From: Acidobacteriota bacterium | GTDB lineage: Bacteria > Acidobacteriota > Terriglobia > Terriglobales > Acidobacteriaceae | Length of the DNA: 64,000 nt | Direction: 5' to 3' | Assembly (NCBI GenBank): GCA_018268915.1 | Contig: JAFDVQ010000007.1 | Span: 62,001 to 126,000, forward strand | Shown: piece by piece, positions 8,917 through 18,633 of the stretch | Numbering within the stretch: position 1 is the stretch's first letter | Layout of the letters: each line of letters starts with the position of its first letter | Position numbers and translations under genes: made by a program | Notes under the pieces: model-generated | Databases searched by the model: none | Seen by the model: only the letters and a program-made list of their open reading frames with translations | What the model was told of the DNA's origin: nothing

Positions 8917-10689
8917 TTACGGCAGGTAGTAGCGAAGAGAAGTAAAGAACATATTGTCGGTACCCTTCGCCCCGTTGCCTGGGTTTGTGGTGCCACCGGC
9001 ACCGGACCAAAGATCGCGCTCGAACCATGCATACTGCAGTCCGTAGCGCAGGCGGCCCTTCGGACCGTTGTAGAAGTTGTACCAGTACCCTACGGTGAAC
9101 TCCTGAACGTCTTTGTTGTTTCCGCCGCAGTTTGCGGGAGTGCTGGGGCTGGTGGGACCACCCGCCTTCACTTCAACGTTGCATCCGCTCATGTTGGTTG
9201 TCCAGGTTCCGTAGCCAATCTGGGTCGGTCCCACAGTGACGTAATCTCGACCGATATAGTCGCCGCCGTAGTTCGCGTAGATCGAGAGGCGAGGGTTCGG
9301 GTTCAGTTCAACAGTGCCGAGAGCCGAGAATCCGTGGAGCGGTCTAATTGTCGCATCCGGACGAAGCGTGATGTCCGCGATAGTAGAAGAACCGTAGCGG
9401 CCTACACCCTCGCCGTAGAGGCCTTTCAGGCCAATCGAGAGCTTCTTGTTGAAGAGCGGACCACGGAAGCTGCCGCCCAGTCCGCCGCCCCACTTCGTAT
9501 CGTTATATGCGGAGCCAGTGGCGGGATAGATGCGGTCGCGGAAGCTGCGCCCGATTCCGAAGAGTTCCCAGTGTCCCCAGCCCGGCTCAGCAGCAACCTT
9601 GGCGATGAAGTCCGGCGTGAGGTTGAAGGAGTAGTTGGCGTTGAGGTTGTAGAGACCGCCGCCGTTCCCAGGAGATCCGATCAGCAGGTTTGTCGGCAGT
9701 CCGGCGCCTGACGGGAAGAGAGCTTCAGCGTTTTCAACCGAGATTCCAGCGAAGAACTTCTTTCCGAAATCCTTGCTCACGCGGAAGCTGTACTGACGAG
9801 CCCATATGAAGCCCGCGGTATATTGTGCGTCGATCGTCTGCGGCAAAATTTCTGTTCCGCGTGTAAGTCCGGCTGTCGTCTCAGTCGCCAGTGACCAGCC
9901 CTGGCCGCCAGAGAAGTCCCATCCGTTGGTCAGCTTCGCATCAGCCCACAACTGCCGCTGACGCATCGTGTAGCTGTTCGACTGGTTGTTGTTCGATGTA
10001 ACGCCGGCGCTCAGCCAATCCAACTCGTAATAGCCTGTGAACGTCACGTGCTCTGTCTTGCCGATCGCCTTGATCGCAAGGCGCGACTGACGGCCTGAAC
10101 CATAGAACTCGCTCATGTTGTGCGCATCAGCGTAGTTCAAAGGCACGCCAGTGAATTGCGTGTTGATGTCGCCGCCTATTGCACCCTGGCGCCACACTGT
10201 TTCCGCGGCCAGGAAGCTTCCGGCAGGCGAGATCGTGACACCCTTGTAATGAATCGCATCCGGATTCGCCAGGCTCTTCTTGATCGCCGAAGTCTCGTCA
10301 GAAATGTTGTTCACAATCGAGACATCCGTCGCCTTGATGTCATTCACCGAGCCCTGAAGAGCGGTAACCGCCGACGCATTCTCCGTGACGGCCTGTTGCT
10401 GAGCGGTAGCGTCGGTCTGCGCCTTCTGTGCAGCAGCCTGCGCATCAGTGGCGGTCTGTTGAGCCTGCTTCAGTTGTGCATCCTTTGCCGCGAGGTCAGA
10501 CTTCAGACCGTCGATCTGTGTCTGCATCTCCTGGCGGAGAGCGTTGATCTGATCTTCGACACTCGGCTTGGGCGGTTTCTTGCTTGCGTGTTTCTTTGCA
10601 GTGGCGGGGGGATCACCGGCGTAAGCGTTAGAGCCAACGAGACTGGCTGCCAGAAGTGCTGCGGCAACCACTTTCATTTGGGATTTCAT
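8917..10689 (-). CDS. Outer-membrane porin with N-terminal coiled coil
   Basis: 590 residues. A signal peptide (MKSQMKVVAAALLAASLVGSNAYA) is followed by a basic Pro/Lys stretch and then a long Gln/Ala-rich coiled coil (about residues 42-115), as in trimeric porins. The remainder alternates aromatic and polar residues in amphipathic strands (GYYELDWLSAG, YRLRYGLQYAWFERD) and ends in RYYLP, consistent with a beta-barrel of the carbohydrate/phosphate-selective or DcaP-like porin groups. A GAGGAAAA Shine-Dalgarno precedes the ATG. It is monocistronic and convergent to the upstream operon, sharing its terminator. Substrate unknown. Confidence 0.75.
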   Translation of the reverse strand: MKSQMKVVAAALLAASLVGSNAYAGDPPATAKKHASKKPPKPSVEDQINALRQEMQTQIDGLKSDLAAKDAQLKQAQQTATDAQAAAQKAQTDATAQQQAVTENASAVTALQGSVNDIKATDVSIVNNISDETSAIKKSLANPDAIHYKGVTISPAGSFLAAETVWRQGAIGGDINTQFTGVPLNYADAHNMSEFYGSGRQSRLAIKAIGKTEHVTFTGYYELDWLSAGVTSNNNQSNSYTMRQRQLWADAKLTNGWDFSGGQGWSLATETTAGLTRGTEILPQTIDAQYTAGFIWARQYSFRVSKDFGKKFFAGISVENAEALFPSGAGLPTNLLIGSPGNGGGLYNLNANYSFNLTPDFIAKVAAEPGWGHWELFGIGRSFRDRIYPATGSAYNDTKWGGGLGGSFRGPLFNKKLSIGLKGLYGEGVGRYGSSTIADITLRPDATIRPLHGFSALGTVELNPNPRLSIYANYGGDYIGRDYVTVGPTQIGYGTWTTNMSGCNVEVKAGGPTSPSTPANCGGNNKDVQEFTVGYWYNFYNGPKGRLRYGLQYAWFERDLWSGAGGTTNPGNGAKGTDNMFFTSLRYYLP

Positions 10690-11048
10690 TGTGCGTCTTT
10701 TCCTCTCAGAGATACGGTTGAAACGTACGGCGCATTCCCATCCACCGCGCCATCACTGGGTTCGAAACAAAGATGAAGATGAAGCCATGAATTCATGTGG
10801 TGAGAGCAAGCTTGAGGCAGGGCTCTGGTAGGAGCAGACCAACACAGTTGTAGCTGTTCCTCGTGCTTCTGAATTCACCCTCGCAGATATAGATGAATAT
10901 TTGACGAATTCACGTATTTTTAACGGGGCGTCGCTGGCAGTATTAAAGCCAAGTAAATTTATGCGCGATTCATGATCGACGCGGAAGGCAAAGGACTTTG
11001 CCTGCCTCCGAAATCACGTTGCGGTCGTCTTTCTGGCGTTAGCAGCAA
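10690..11048. other. Intergenic region upstream of the porin gene
   Basis: 359 bases without a supportable gene. It must hold the porin promoter (minus strand). The stretch 10880-10970 is clearly more AT-rich than the surrounding sequence, but no convincing -35/-10 pair was found, and no terminator hairpin is obvious for the PIG-L gene ending at 11049. Confidence 0.5.
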
Positions 11049-13928
11049 TCAATGCGCGGAATTTTCTTCCCTTCCCGCGCTGAGCAGGTTCGCCATGATT
11101 CGGTATGCTCCCGGCACTAACTCCGGCAATTGACGATAGAGAGCATAGGCAACATATATATAGGTCCCTTTGCCTTGCCTGGTGACGATCAGGCCGCCTC
11201 GTTGGGAGTCCTGGCCGGGGTCGGCGGTTTCGGTGAGAGCTGTGTAGCCTGCATCCCAGGAATCGAGGAAGCCATGTCCGCGCTCCTCAACCCAGTCGTT
11301 GAAATCGGCGGATGTGATCTTGTTGGGGGAATTCAGCAGTTGGTCCGACGATGCAATCAACTTCACCGCGGAGTCTTCGTCGACAACGCGCTCGGGCATT
11401 CGCCCATTCATCGAGAGCGGCAAAGGGGCAGGGAAGTCGTTGCTCTGATATTGAACGATCAGGGTTCCACCATTGCGAACGAACTCGTCGAGTCGGGGCT
11501 GAGCCTTGGTCAGCTCCGGACGAACCGAGTAGGCGCGGATGCCGACGACGATTACGTTGTAGGCGCTGAGATCGCCCGAATTTAGCTCGCTGTTCGAGAG
11601 CAAATGCGGCGTGATGCCCATGCTCTCAATTGCTTCGGGCACCAAATCTCCCGGTCCCATCACATAGCCAACCCGAAGCCCCGAAGCGAGTTTCACGTCA
11701 ATCTTTCTCGCCTTAAGCTGTGCGGGCAGGTACTGGTTATACGGGCGGAGGCCCTGATAACCAACGCTGTGCCAGCCCGATTCATAGCTGCGGCCCGCTG
11801 CCTGCGCGACGGCTTTGATGGAATACGCTCCAGCGTGCGCCGCGGCTGGAGTCACTGAAAATACAATCGCGTCGGTATCCCCGGCAGTTTTGCGATGAAA
11901 CGCGGACTGTTCGGGCTGGCAACGCCATCCGTCCGGCAGCTTCAATGCGACGGTTCCTTCGGTCGGACCCTGCGTGTGTACGGTCACGCGCACCGGAAAC
12001 GCACTGCCGTCGGGCGGAAGCACGCGCGCCGTCGGGTCGACACTCAGCCCGATCGCCGGAGTCACGACTAATGGCTCGTAATAGCCGCCCGGCCCTGTGA
12101 TCCGCTGCAGTGTCTGCACCACTTTGCCGAGTCGAATCGGGAGGCCTTCGAAGGAGAACTCCGCCCAGGCATCGAGCGGGTATGGAGCAAAAGGCCGGTC
12201 TCGCCACTGCGGATTCGATACGTCGTAGTAGGGCTGCTCAATGTCCGGCCGCGTAAAATATGGCGCCGTTGGACTGGCGTTTTCCGCGACATGCACGGTG
12301 AAGACTGGATCCGACACGGGAGAAGCCGGATTGATCGCTCCGCTTGAGATGCTGTTCTTCCATGTATCGCCTGTTCGGCTTTCAAGCCAGACCTTCTCGA
12401 GCTTCGTCTCAGAAGTTGCCTGGGAAGCATGGACCTGTACGTAAAATTGCTGGCCGGGATAAACGCTTGTCGCGCTCTCATCCGCAGAAGCTCCTCTAAA
12501 ACCGGAACCCTGCGAGTGCGGCTCATTGTTTCGGAACGCGACCGCGTCCAGGCCAAGCGCATCGGCGAGCGCCGATTGAAACTCGTTGATCTTTGCATCG
12601 AGTTCGAAGAGCAATCCAGCTTTGACACGAGCGTCAAGCTGGCTACCGGCAACCTTCTCATGAAGAGCCAGTGTCTGCCGGTAGATCGGAGCGAGTTGTT
12701 TTGCGACAGAGAGGCCGGAATTGCACGGGCATTTCGACTCGAGCTGGCGAGTGTCATCGTCGATCGCTTTCAGGCCTGCGCTCAGCCACTCCGGTGCAGC
12801 CTCTTTGTCGAGTCGAGCCAGGCCCGATATGGATGTATCAATCAGAACCCTGGTATTTGAATACAAGCTGCCATTGGTCTTGATCTCGCCGCTTGCCGGA
12901 CGCGCACTCGGAGCGACTGCCCACAGGTGATAGCTGCCCGTTGCCGGCCCGCTCAGGAGCGGGTTCGCGCCGCCATACTGCGATTTCTGCTCGCCCCATC
13001 CCTCGTGTGCAATCTGACCGTATGTGCGACCAAGTGTGAAATCAAAGGATCCTACGGGAAGCTGAACATCGCTCGAAGGGGCGGTTGTCGACCAGTCTCC
13101 AGTGACGTAGTTGCGGAACTTTGCGGGAGACCACTTGCCAGTCGCATAGTCAAACATGCCTTTGCTCGTCACCGGCGCGAAGGGCGTGCGGGAGTAGACC
13201 GCGAGAGGCTGCCAGGGTTGCAGTCCAAGGCCGCCTTCTGACGCAGGCTTCAACTGATCGGGAAACACGCTCGGGTCTGGTGCAGCTTTGAAAACCTCTT
13301 GCGCGATCTCGCCGGAAACCTGGTGTTGTCCATGCCCGTCGGTGATTCCGCCGACAAATGTAGACACGATCACCTGCGGGCGCTCGCGGCGAACGGCCAG
13401 CACTGCGTCGTAGAGGACGCGATCGTGGCCCCACTTCTGAAATGCTTCTTCCTGCGTCTTTGAGAATCCGAAGTCGACTTCAGTGCCCCATAGCTGCTTG
13501 GCGCCGTAGTACTCATCTGCCTTGAGCAGTTCGTTGGTGCGAATGATGCCGAGCGCGTCGTAGGAGTCGGCAGACATCGCATTCTGGCCGCCTTCGCCAC
13601 GAGTCAAGGTAAATGCGCTTACCCGCACGCCATTGCCACGCGAAAGGTATGTGAGCAGCGCGCCATCTTCATCGTCGGGGTGCGCGACGATGAACATCAT
13701 GCTCGCGGTCGTACCCAGCTTCTTTAGAGTCTGCTCGAGCCTCGCCTCTCCTCGATCTTCGGGGAGCGGAATTGCTACAAGCTGCGGTTCCGACGGAGGC
13801 AGGTGCCATGCTGGCGCAGCGGTTTGGGCTTGAAGCGCAGACAGAGATCCAGCGATCATTCCCGCCAGAATCGATGCTGCGGAGACGTATTTGACGGAGG
13901 CGCGAGAGACTCCCGGAGCGAAGAACAT
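11049..13928 (-). CDS. Exported PIG-L family deacetylase with long C-terminal extension
   Basis: 959 residues with a signal peptide (about 1-35). The PIG-L/LmbE domain spans about residues 72-230: AHPDDE at 82-87 is the metal-binding motif, and a later HGQHQVSG segment supplies further metal ligands. These enzymes remove N-acetyl groups from amino sugars. The typical domain has about 220 residues; here some 700 follow. They include a NEW3/Ig-like region (residues about 615-715) and a C-terminal class I glutamine-amidotransferase-like/ThuA-like fold (about 745-945: VIVVGIRAYSVRPEL ... FVRNGGTLIVQYQSNDF). The product is probably periplasmic and acts on acetylated sugars or glycoconjugates. It is divergent from the permease gene with only 51 bases between starts. 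Confidence 0.85.
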   Translation of the reverse strand: MFFAPGVSRASVKYVSAASILAGMIAGSLSALQAQTAAPAWHLPPSEPQLVAIPLPEDRGEARLEQTLKKLGTTASMMFIVAHPDDEDGALLTYLSRGNGVRVSAFTLTRGEGGQNAMSADSYDALGIIRTNELLKADEYYGAKQLWGTEVDFGFSKTQEEAFQKWGHDRVLYDAVLAVRRERPQVIVSTFVGGITDGHGQHQVSGEIAQEVFKAAPDPSVFPDQLKPASEGGLGLQPWQPLAVYSRTPFAPVTSKGMFDYATGKWSPAKFRNYVTGDWSTTAPSSDVQLPVGSFDFTLGRTYGQIAHEGWGEQKSQYGGANPLLSGPATGSYHLWAVAPSARPASGEIKTNGSLYSNTRVLIDTSISGLARLDKEAAPEWLSAGLKAIDDDTRQLESKCPCNSGLSVAKQLAPIYRQTLALHEKVAGSQLDARVKAGLLFELDAKINEFQSALADALGLDAVAFRNNEPHSQGSGFRGASADESATSVYPGQQFYVQVHASQATSETKLEKVWLESRTGDTWKNSISSGAINPASPVSDPVFTVHVAENASPTAPYFTRPDIEQPYYDVSNPQWRDRPFAPYPLDAWAEFSFEGLPIRLGKVVQTLQRITGPGGYYEPLVVTPAIGLSVDPTARVLPPDGSAFPVRVTVHTQGPTEGTVALKLPDGWRCQPEQSAFHRKTAGDTDAIVFSVTPAAAHAGAYSIKAVAQAAGRSYESGWHSVGYQGLRPYNQYLPAQLKARKIDVKLASGLRVGYVMGPGDLVPEAIESMGITPHLLSNSELNSGDLSAYNVIVVGIRAYSVRPELTKAQPRLDEFVRNGGTLIVQYQSNDFPAPLPLSMNGRMPERVVDEDSAVKLIASSDQLLNSPNKITSADFNDWVEERGHGFLDSWDAGYTALTETADPGQDSQRGGLIVTRQGKGTYIYVAYALYRQLPELVPGAYRIMANLLSAGREENSAH

Positions 13929-13979
13929 GGTTGTCGTCAGTGTACAATCCGTGCAGCACCGCGGTCCGTAAACCCACCT

Positions 13980-15416
13980 GTGTCCACGCTCAACGATTCA
14001 TCCCAAAAGCAACCCGGAGATCTCGAACGGCGGATCGGGCTGCGCTCTGCGGTCCTGTTCAACATGCTTGAGATGATCGGCGTCGGTCCGTTCATCACGC
14101 TGCCTCTGATCATCGCTGCGGCAGGATACAAGCTTTCGGTCTGGGCCTGGATTCTGGGCGCGGTTATCGCGGTGGCCGACGGGTTGGTGTGGGCTGAATT
14201 GGGGGCGGCATTCCCGCGGGCAGGTGGATCGTACGCGTTTCTCCGTGAGATATATGGACCTGAGCGCGCCGGGAACTGGCTAAGCTTTCTCTACGTGTGG
14301 CAGCTGAGTTTCTCGGCTCCGCTGTCGATTGCGTCTGGATGCATAGGCCTTTCCAGCTTTCTCGGGTGGTTCTGGCCGGGGATCAACCATGCGCCGATCG
14401 CTGCATTGCCGGGACTGCATTACTCCAACGTCGCTGCGGCTGCAGCCTGTCTTCTCGTCATGTTGCTGCTGTATCGCCGGCTGAGCGTTGTCACAGGAAC
14501 GGCCTGGGTACTGTTTGTCGGCGTGATAGCGGCAATGGCAGGCGTGATCGTCTCGGGATTCGCGCATGCGTCGACAACGGGAGGATGGCATATGCCACCG
14601 TCGCCATCAATGGCAGTTGGCGCGGCGGTGGGAGGACTCGCGCAGGCGACGCTGATCGCGACGTACTGTTACTGGGGCTACTACAACATTACGTTCCTGG
14701 GTAGCGAGGTGAAGCAGCCCGAAAAGACAATTCCGAGGGCGATCCTTCTATCGGTCGTCTTTGTGGCGGCGATGTATGTAGTGATGGACCTGTCGGCGCT
14801 GCCTTCGATGCATGATGCTGCAGTTCATGTAAAGGAAAGTGCAATCCTGCGGTTGCAGTTAGTGGCTGAGATTGCTCGATCGGCATTCGGTCAATGGGCA
14901 GGTTATACCGTGGCTGCGCTGGTTATGTGGACCGCATTCGCTTCGGTATTCTCGCTGCTGCTCGGCTATTCGCGCGTTCCATTTGCCGCTGCGCAGAGCG
15001 GAAACTACTTTCGATTCCTTGCGGCAGTTCATCCCAGGCACGGGATACCGCATCGCTCGCTGGTAGCGCTGGGACTGGTTGCGTCAATCTTTTGCTTCTT
15101 CAGCCTTCAACAGGTGATTACGATGCTGGTGATCACGCGCATTCTGCTGCAGTTCTTTTTGCAGCACGTCGGCGTGATGGTTTTGCGGGTGAAGCGGCCG
15201 GAACTGGAGCGGCCGTTCCGGATTCCGCTCTATCCCCTGCCACCGCTGCTGGCGATGGCTGGATTCGTGTTCATCCTGATCAAGCGCAGTGAGGCCATCG
15301 GCGGTCTGGCAGTTGCGGTGGGGATTGGTGTGACCGGCAGCATTATCTACTTTGTTCGAGCAAAGCGCCTTGGGCAGTGGCCTTTTGCTGATGGTCGGGA
15401 AATGACATCGAACTGA
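13980..15416 (+). CDS. APC-superfamily amino-acid permease
   Basis: From the GTG at 13980 the product has 478 residues. The frame is open back into the divergent PIG-L gene, but a start there would overlap that gene. It begins GLRSAVLFNMLEMIGVGPFITLPLI, the first helix of APC transporters, and about 12 hydrophobic segments follow. It imports an amino acid or amine by proton symport or exchange; specificity cannot be read. No strong Shine-Dalgarno precedes the GTG, so the start is less certain than the family. Its stop lies 24 bases from the converging GH116 gene. Confidence 0.85.
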   Translation: MSTLNDSSQKQPGDLERRIGLRSAVLFNMLEMIGVGPFITLPLIIAAAGYKLSVWAWILGAVIAVADGLVWAELGAAFPRAGGSYAFLREIYGPERAGNWLSFLYVWQLSFSAPLSIASGCIGLSSFLGWFWPGINHAPIAALPGLHYSNVAAAAACLLVMLLLYRRLSVVTGTAWVLFVGVIAAMAGVIVSGFAHASTTGGWHMPPSPSMAVGAAVGGLAQATLIATYCYWGYYNITFLGSEVKQPEKTIPRAILLSVVFVAAMYVVMDLSALPSMHDAAVHVKESAILRLQLVAEIARSAFGQWAGYTVAALVMWTAFASVFSLLLGYSRVPFAAAQSGNYFRFLAAVHPRHGIPHRSLVALGLVASIFCFFSLQQVITMLVITRILLQFFLQHVGVMVLRVKRPELERPFRIPLYPLPPLLAMAGFVFILIKRSEAIGGLAVAVGIGVTGSIIYFVRAKRLGQWPFADGREMTSN

Positions 15417-15440
15417 CGTTTCTCGTTGAGCTCGATCTTG

Positions 15441-18179
15441 CTAAATACTCCTGGTCGCCGGCGCGTTCGGGCGTGCTGTGATTTTCCAGTCAATGGTGCG
15501 AGGCCCATCCGAGTCTGTGATCACGAGCTTTTCGATGGGAAGCTCCCCTTCGATCACCTTCACCATGAGATTGCGGCCGTCGAGGGCAACGGTTCCGTAG
15601 CCGAATGCGGTCGAGAAGAGGCTCACGAATGGGCGCACTTTCAGTTTTGGTCCGAAGTGCAAGGTGCGATCGACCGCGGAATAGCGAAAACCGGATAGAG
15701 CCGCCACAAGGGCATAACTGGACATTGCTCTGGCATACCAATTGCCGCACTCGTACTCGTTCCATGGATTGCGAGTGCGCCCGTCATACCGGCCGCGCAA
15801 TGCTCGCACAATCGTCAGGCCTTCTTCTACGAATCCCTCATGAATCAAGTGCGAAGCGACCTGGTACTCGATTCCGGTCCATACCTCGTCTGAGTAGACA
15901 AACGGCAAAGTGGGTTTGCCGCCGCGCGGCCAACTGCAGAGCAGCAATCCGGGCTCGTGGCCCATCGCGTAGCCGGGTCTTTGGGCGTTTGCGTGCTGGC
16001 TCAGATCCGTCTTGAAGTTGTTGCGGAATATTGACTGCAGCGTCGAGTGAACGTTCTTCTGCGCGAGTGGGGTCTCGATGCCGTAGATCGACGCCATCCA
16101 CGCGCCGATTACTCCGTCGGACAGGCAGCCCGATCCATATTGATACTTCGGTCCTTCGCGTTTGAGCAGTTGTTGCATCTCGCTGCTCTTCTCATCGACA
16201 TGCGCGATGGATTGCGCGAACGACTGGTCGTGAAGGTCCTGGAACTCCACTTTCTGCTGGTAATACTCGCCGTTGAACAACGTCTCGTCCATGAACTTCG
16301 CGCACTTCTGCGCGAGGTCCGAATATTGAGACGCATCTGCGGCTTCACCTACCGCAGTTGCCATCGCCGCCATGGCTGAGAGCGCGCCGAGATAGATGCT
16401 CGTGCACATTCCATCCGGGCCCCAGAACTCAATGTCGTAAGTATTGTGGTGAGGTTCGAAGAGACCGCCATGATGATCGGGATCCCAAGTCGCGATGCCG
16501 TAATCCATCGACTTCTTCGCAAGCGGATACATGCGCTTGAGCCATGTGGCGTCACCGGATATCTGCCAGTCGCGGCAGACCTTCATGATGCCGCCGAGCT
16601 GTCCGTCCGATGCCGCGTGAAACGTGTGGTCGACAGGACCGTCCGGGATAGCTCCGCGAAAAGTTACGTGGCCACGTTCATCCATTGAGCGCAATAGCTC
16701 AAGGTCGCGCAGAGTTCGTTCGAGCGCAGGGAAGAGATGCGGCAACGCCTGTGCATAGTTCCACACGTGAGTGCACGATCCGTGACAGCAGCCCGCGTCT
16801 GGAAAGCATCCTTCCCATCCCCAGACATTTCCATTCGCTTCGCGCAGAATCGTCGGAGATTTCAAGATTGCAAGGTTCGACGAGACGGCGTCCACCACAT
16901 AGGACGGAAATGTGGAGTTGAACAGCGCGTTCTTGAACTGGATAGTCCGAGTGCGCAGCGTTGCGAAGTTCTGCTCAACATAGGCGGCCACTTCCCGGGC
17001 GTCCTTCCAAAGTGTGGAATAGAACGGACGCCATGGCGCGGATGCGTCAGCAGGAACCGTCCTGCATCCCGGCTCACCCTGAATCGCTGGGTCCTTTGCC
17101 GACTCTGCTCCACCTTCCCGCAGGTAGCAATTCGGGAAGTACCAGGAAATCAGAATCGGGTAAGTATGAGATTGTCCGGGGTCGAGGTGACCATCCAGGA
17201 GGATCGATGCGCCATTCCGTCCTGCGTTATCGACTGTGTTCGAGCCATCGTTGGTTGTAAATGTGCCGGTAGATACTTCGCGCCACAAGGCTGAGAGGGA
17301 ATCGAATTCCCACCCGGGGCTTCGGAGCCACATTGCTTTGATCCGCGGCTTTGCGCCGATTGCCGTCAGTGCGGCGCTGCCAAATGCCTCGGCGTTCGCT
17401 GCCTCATGGTTGAAGAGGTAAGCGCCTTTCTCCTTGATCAACGCATTGGCGCTCGATGCCTGGTCGGGCTTGCAACCGGGCGCGAGATGCGAGAGGTGAT
17501 AGGAGAATTCGTAGTCGACAGGTTTGGATGAGGTGTTGTGCAGCGTGTACTCGAGGATGGCGCAAGGGATCCCGGAGTTTTTGTCGTCCAGCGGAATGAA
17601 GGGGTTCCACGCGATCAGAGAAACGTCCAACGGTATTGCCTGATCAGCGAATCGGATTTCGGCGAATGGAAACTCCCCGCGGAAGTTGCACTTTTCGAAG
17701 CGCGGAAAGCCTTCGGACCCGCTGCGCCGCAAGCCTTGCCCTTGAAGTCCCTGATCGAAGATTTTGAACGGCGGGAAGGGCCCTTCTACTAACTTCGTAA
17801 CGGGAGCGGCTCCCTTGATGTGCAGAATTGCGAAGGCCGCTTCGGGAGAGTTCGATGTGAACCCCGCAGGAAGCGCTGTCGTTTCAGGGTGTGTACGGAT
17901 CGAGAAATCCTGCAATCCACCAACGCCGCTAACGCACACGCATCCGGCTCCAAGGCCGCCGATGGGCATCGCAACCTGTGTTGCTCTGTCGCCGCTGAAC
18001 GTGCGCTGTTGGCCTGCCTGGAACAGGTCAGTCGTTGGAAAGGGGGCCGATTCTCCCGCGGCTGGCGTCACGCCGGATCCGGAGTTCGGCTCAGAGGCGT
18101 TAGCCGGTACAGTGGCGGCCAGGGCAGCGGTTGAACCCGCAACCAGAAATGCGCGGCGCGATGGCTTTTTCATCGACAT
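15441..18179 (-). CDS. GH116 family glycosidase (GBA2/beta-glucosidase-like), Tat-exported
   Basis: About 912 residues from the ATG at 18179; the frame is open 90 bases further, but this start gives a canonical twin-arginine signal (MSMKKPSRRAFLVAGSTAALAA). The N-terminal half is the beta-sandwich GBA2_N domain (IGGLGAGCVCVSGVGGLQDFSIRTHPE ... DVSLIAWNPFIPLDDKNSGIP). The second half is an (alpha/alpha)6 domain with THVWNYAQALPHLFPALERTLRD, HAASDGQLGGIMKVCRDW and NTYDIEFWGPDG. By comparison with human GBA2, the Asp in NTYD is the likely general acid. Expected activity: hydrolysis of beta-glucosides, beta-xylosides or N-acetylglucosaminides in the periplasm. The substrate is not predictable from sequence alone. 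Confidence 0.85.
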   Translation of the reverse strand: MSMKKPSRRAFLVAGSTAALAATVPANASEPNSGSGVTPAAGESAPFPTTDLFQAGQQRTFSGDRATQVAMPIGGLGAGCVCVSGVGGLQDFSIRTHPETTALPAGFTSNSPEAAFAILHIKGAAPVTKLVEGPFPPFKIFDQGLQGQGLRRSGSEGFPRFEKCNFRGEFPFAEIRFADQAIPLDVSLIAWNPFIPLDDKNSGIPCAILEYTLHNTSSKPVDYEFSYHLSHLAPGCKPDQASSANALIKEKGAYLFNHEAANAEAFGSAALTAIGAKPRIKAMWLRSPGWEFDSLSALWREVSTGTFTTNDGSNTVDNAGRNGASILLDGHLDPGQSHTYPILISWYFPNCYLREGGAESAKDPAIQGEPGCRTVPADASAPWRPFYSTLWKDAREVAAYVEQNFATLRTRTIQFKNALFNSTFPSYVVDAVSSNLAILKSPTILREANGNVWGWEGCFPDAGCCHGSCTHVWNYAQALPHLFPALERTLRDLELLRSMDERGHVTFRGAIPDGPVDHTFHAASDGQLGGIMKVCRDWQISGDATWLKRMYPLAKKSMDYGIATWDPDHHGGLFEPHHNTYDIEFWGPDGMCTSIYLGALSAMAAMATAVGEAADASQYSDLAQKCAKFMDETLFNGEYYQQKVEFQDLHDQSFAQSIAHVDEKSSEMQQLLKREGPKYQYGSGCLSDGVIGAWMASIYGIETPLAQKNVHSTLQSIFRNNFKTDLSQHANAQRPGYAMGHEPGLLLCSWPRGGKPTLPFVYSDEVWTGIEYQVASHLIHEGFVEEGLTIVRALRGRYDGRTRNPWNEYECGNWYARAMSSYALVAALSGFRYSAVDRTLHFGPKLKVRPFVSLFSTAFGYGTVALDGRNLMVKVIEGELPIEKLVITDSDGPRTIDWKITARPNAPATRSI

Positions 18180-18305
18180 AGGCAATAGGTGATGAACGGC
18201 TGTGGAAAGGTTAACACCGGCGGATAGAGCTCGGCAGTGCGGAGTAAGAACGCGAGACGCGCAGCCCAAGCCGGTCTATTTCAGAAGCCTCGGCGTATGC
18301 GCAAC

Positions 18306-18335
18306 TTGGCGTCACTAATGCCGAATTGCTATACT
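18306..18335 (+). promoter_or_regulatory. Probable sigma-70 promoter of tRNA-Phe
   Basis: TTGGCG at 18306-18311 and TATACT at 18330-18335 are separated by 18 bases, a good match to the housekeeping consensus. Transcription would start near 18342, giving a leader of about 90 bases before the tRNA. That leader includes a small CCGGC-TAA-GCCGG hairpin at 18380-18392. Confidence 0.6.
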
Positions 18336-18429
18336 AACCGAGTCGTTGCAGGACACTGTTCGGGTAACCCACCCTCCAACCGGCTAAGCCGGATTCCGCA
18401 CAGGATTCGCAACTGAAAGTCTTCACTGA

Positions 18430-18504
18430 GGCCAGGTAGCTCAGTGGTAGAGCGCGGCCCTGAAAAGGCCGGCGTCGGCGGTTCAATCCCGTCCCTGGCC
18501 ACCA
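18430..18504 (+). tRNA. tRNA-Phe (GAA), CCA encoded
   Basis: A full cloverleaf can be drawn: acceptor GGCCAGG/CCTGGCC, D-arm GCTC...GAGC, anticodon stem CGGCC/GGCCG with loop CTGAAAA (anticodon GAA), T-arm GGCGG-TTCAATC-CCGTC, discriminator A and encoded CCA. The 3' end is repeated downstream at 25649 and 26236, so this gene served as an integration target and was kept intact at the left end of the island. Confidence 0.97.
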
Positions 18505-18506
18505 CT
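18482..18506 (+). repeat. Putative attL: 3' end of tRNA-Phe
   Basis: These 25 bases recur with a single mismatch at 26236-26260; the inner 14 bases GTCCCTGGCCACCA also recur at 25649-25662. Tyrosine integrases commonly recombine at the T-arm/acceptor end of tRNA genes and leave such direct repeats at the element ends. Confidence 0.75.
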
Positions 18507-18633
18507 ATTTTGAACAATCTAGAGCGAGTCTCATCGTTTCCTCAGCCCGCAATCAGCCCTCCATGGGACCGTTAGGGCAGAAATCCAGGTAGGGATTGCC
18601 CAGCTACGAAGCCACCGGTTTTGTCAAAATATC

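Noticed and set aside
18329..18517. Minus-strand frame containing DGIEPPTPAFSGPRSTTELPG across the tRNA
   Set aside because: This is the well-known spurious protein read from the complement of a tRNA gene; the tRNA-Phe cloverleaf on the plus strand explains the sequence.
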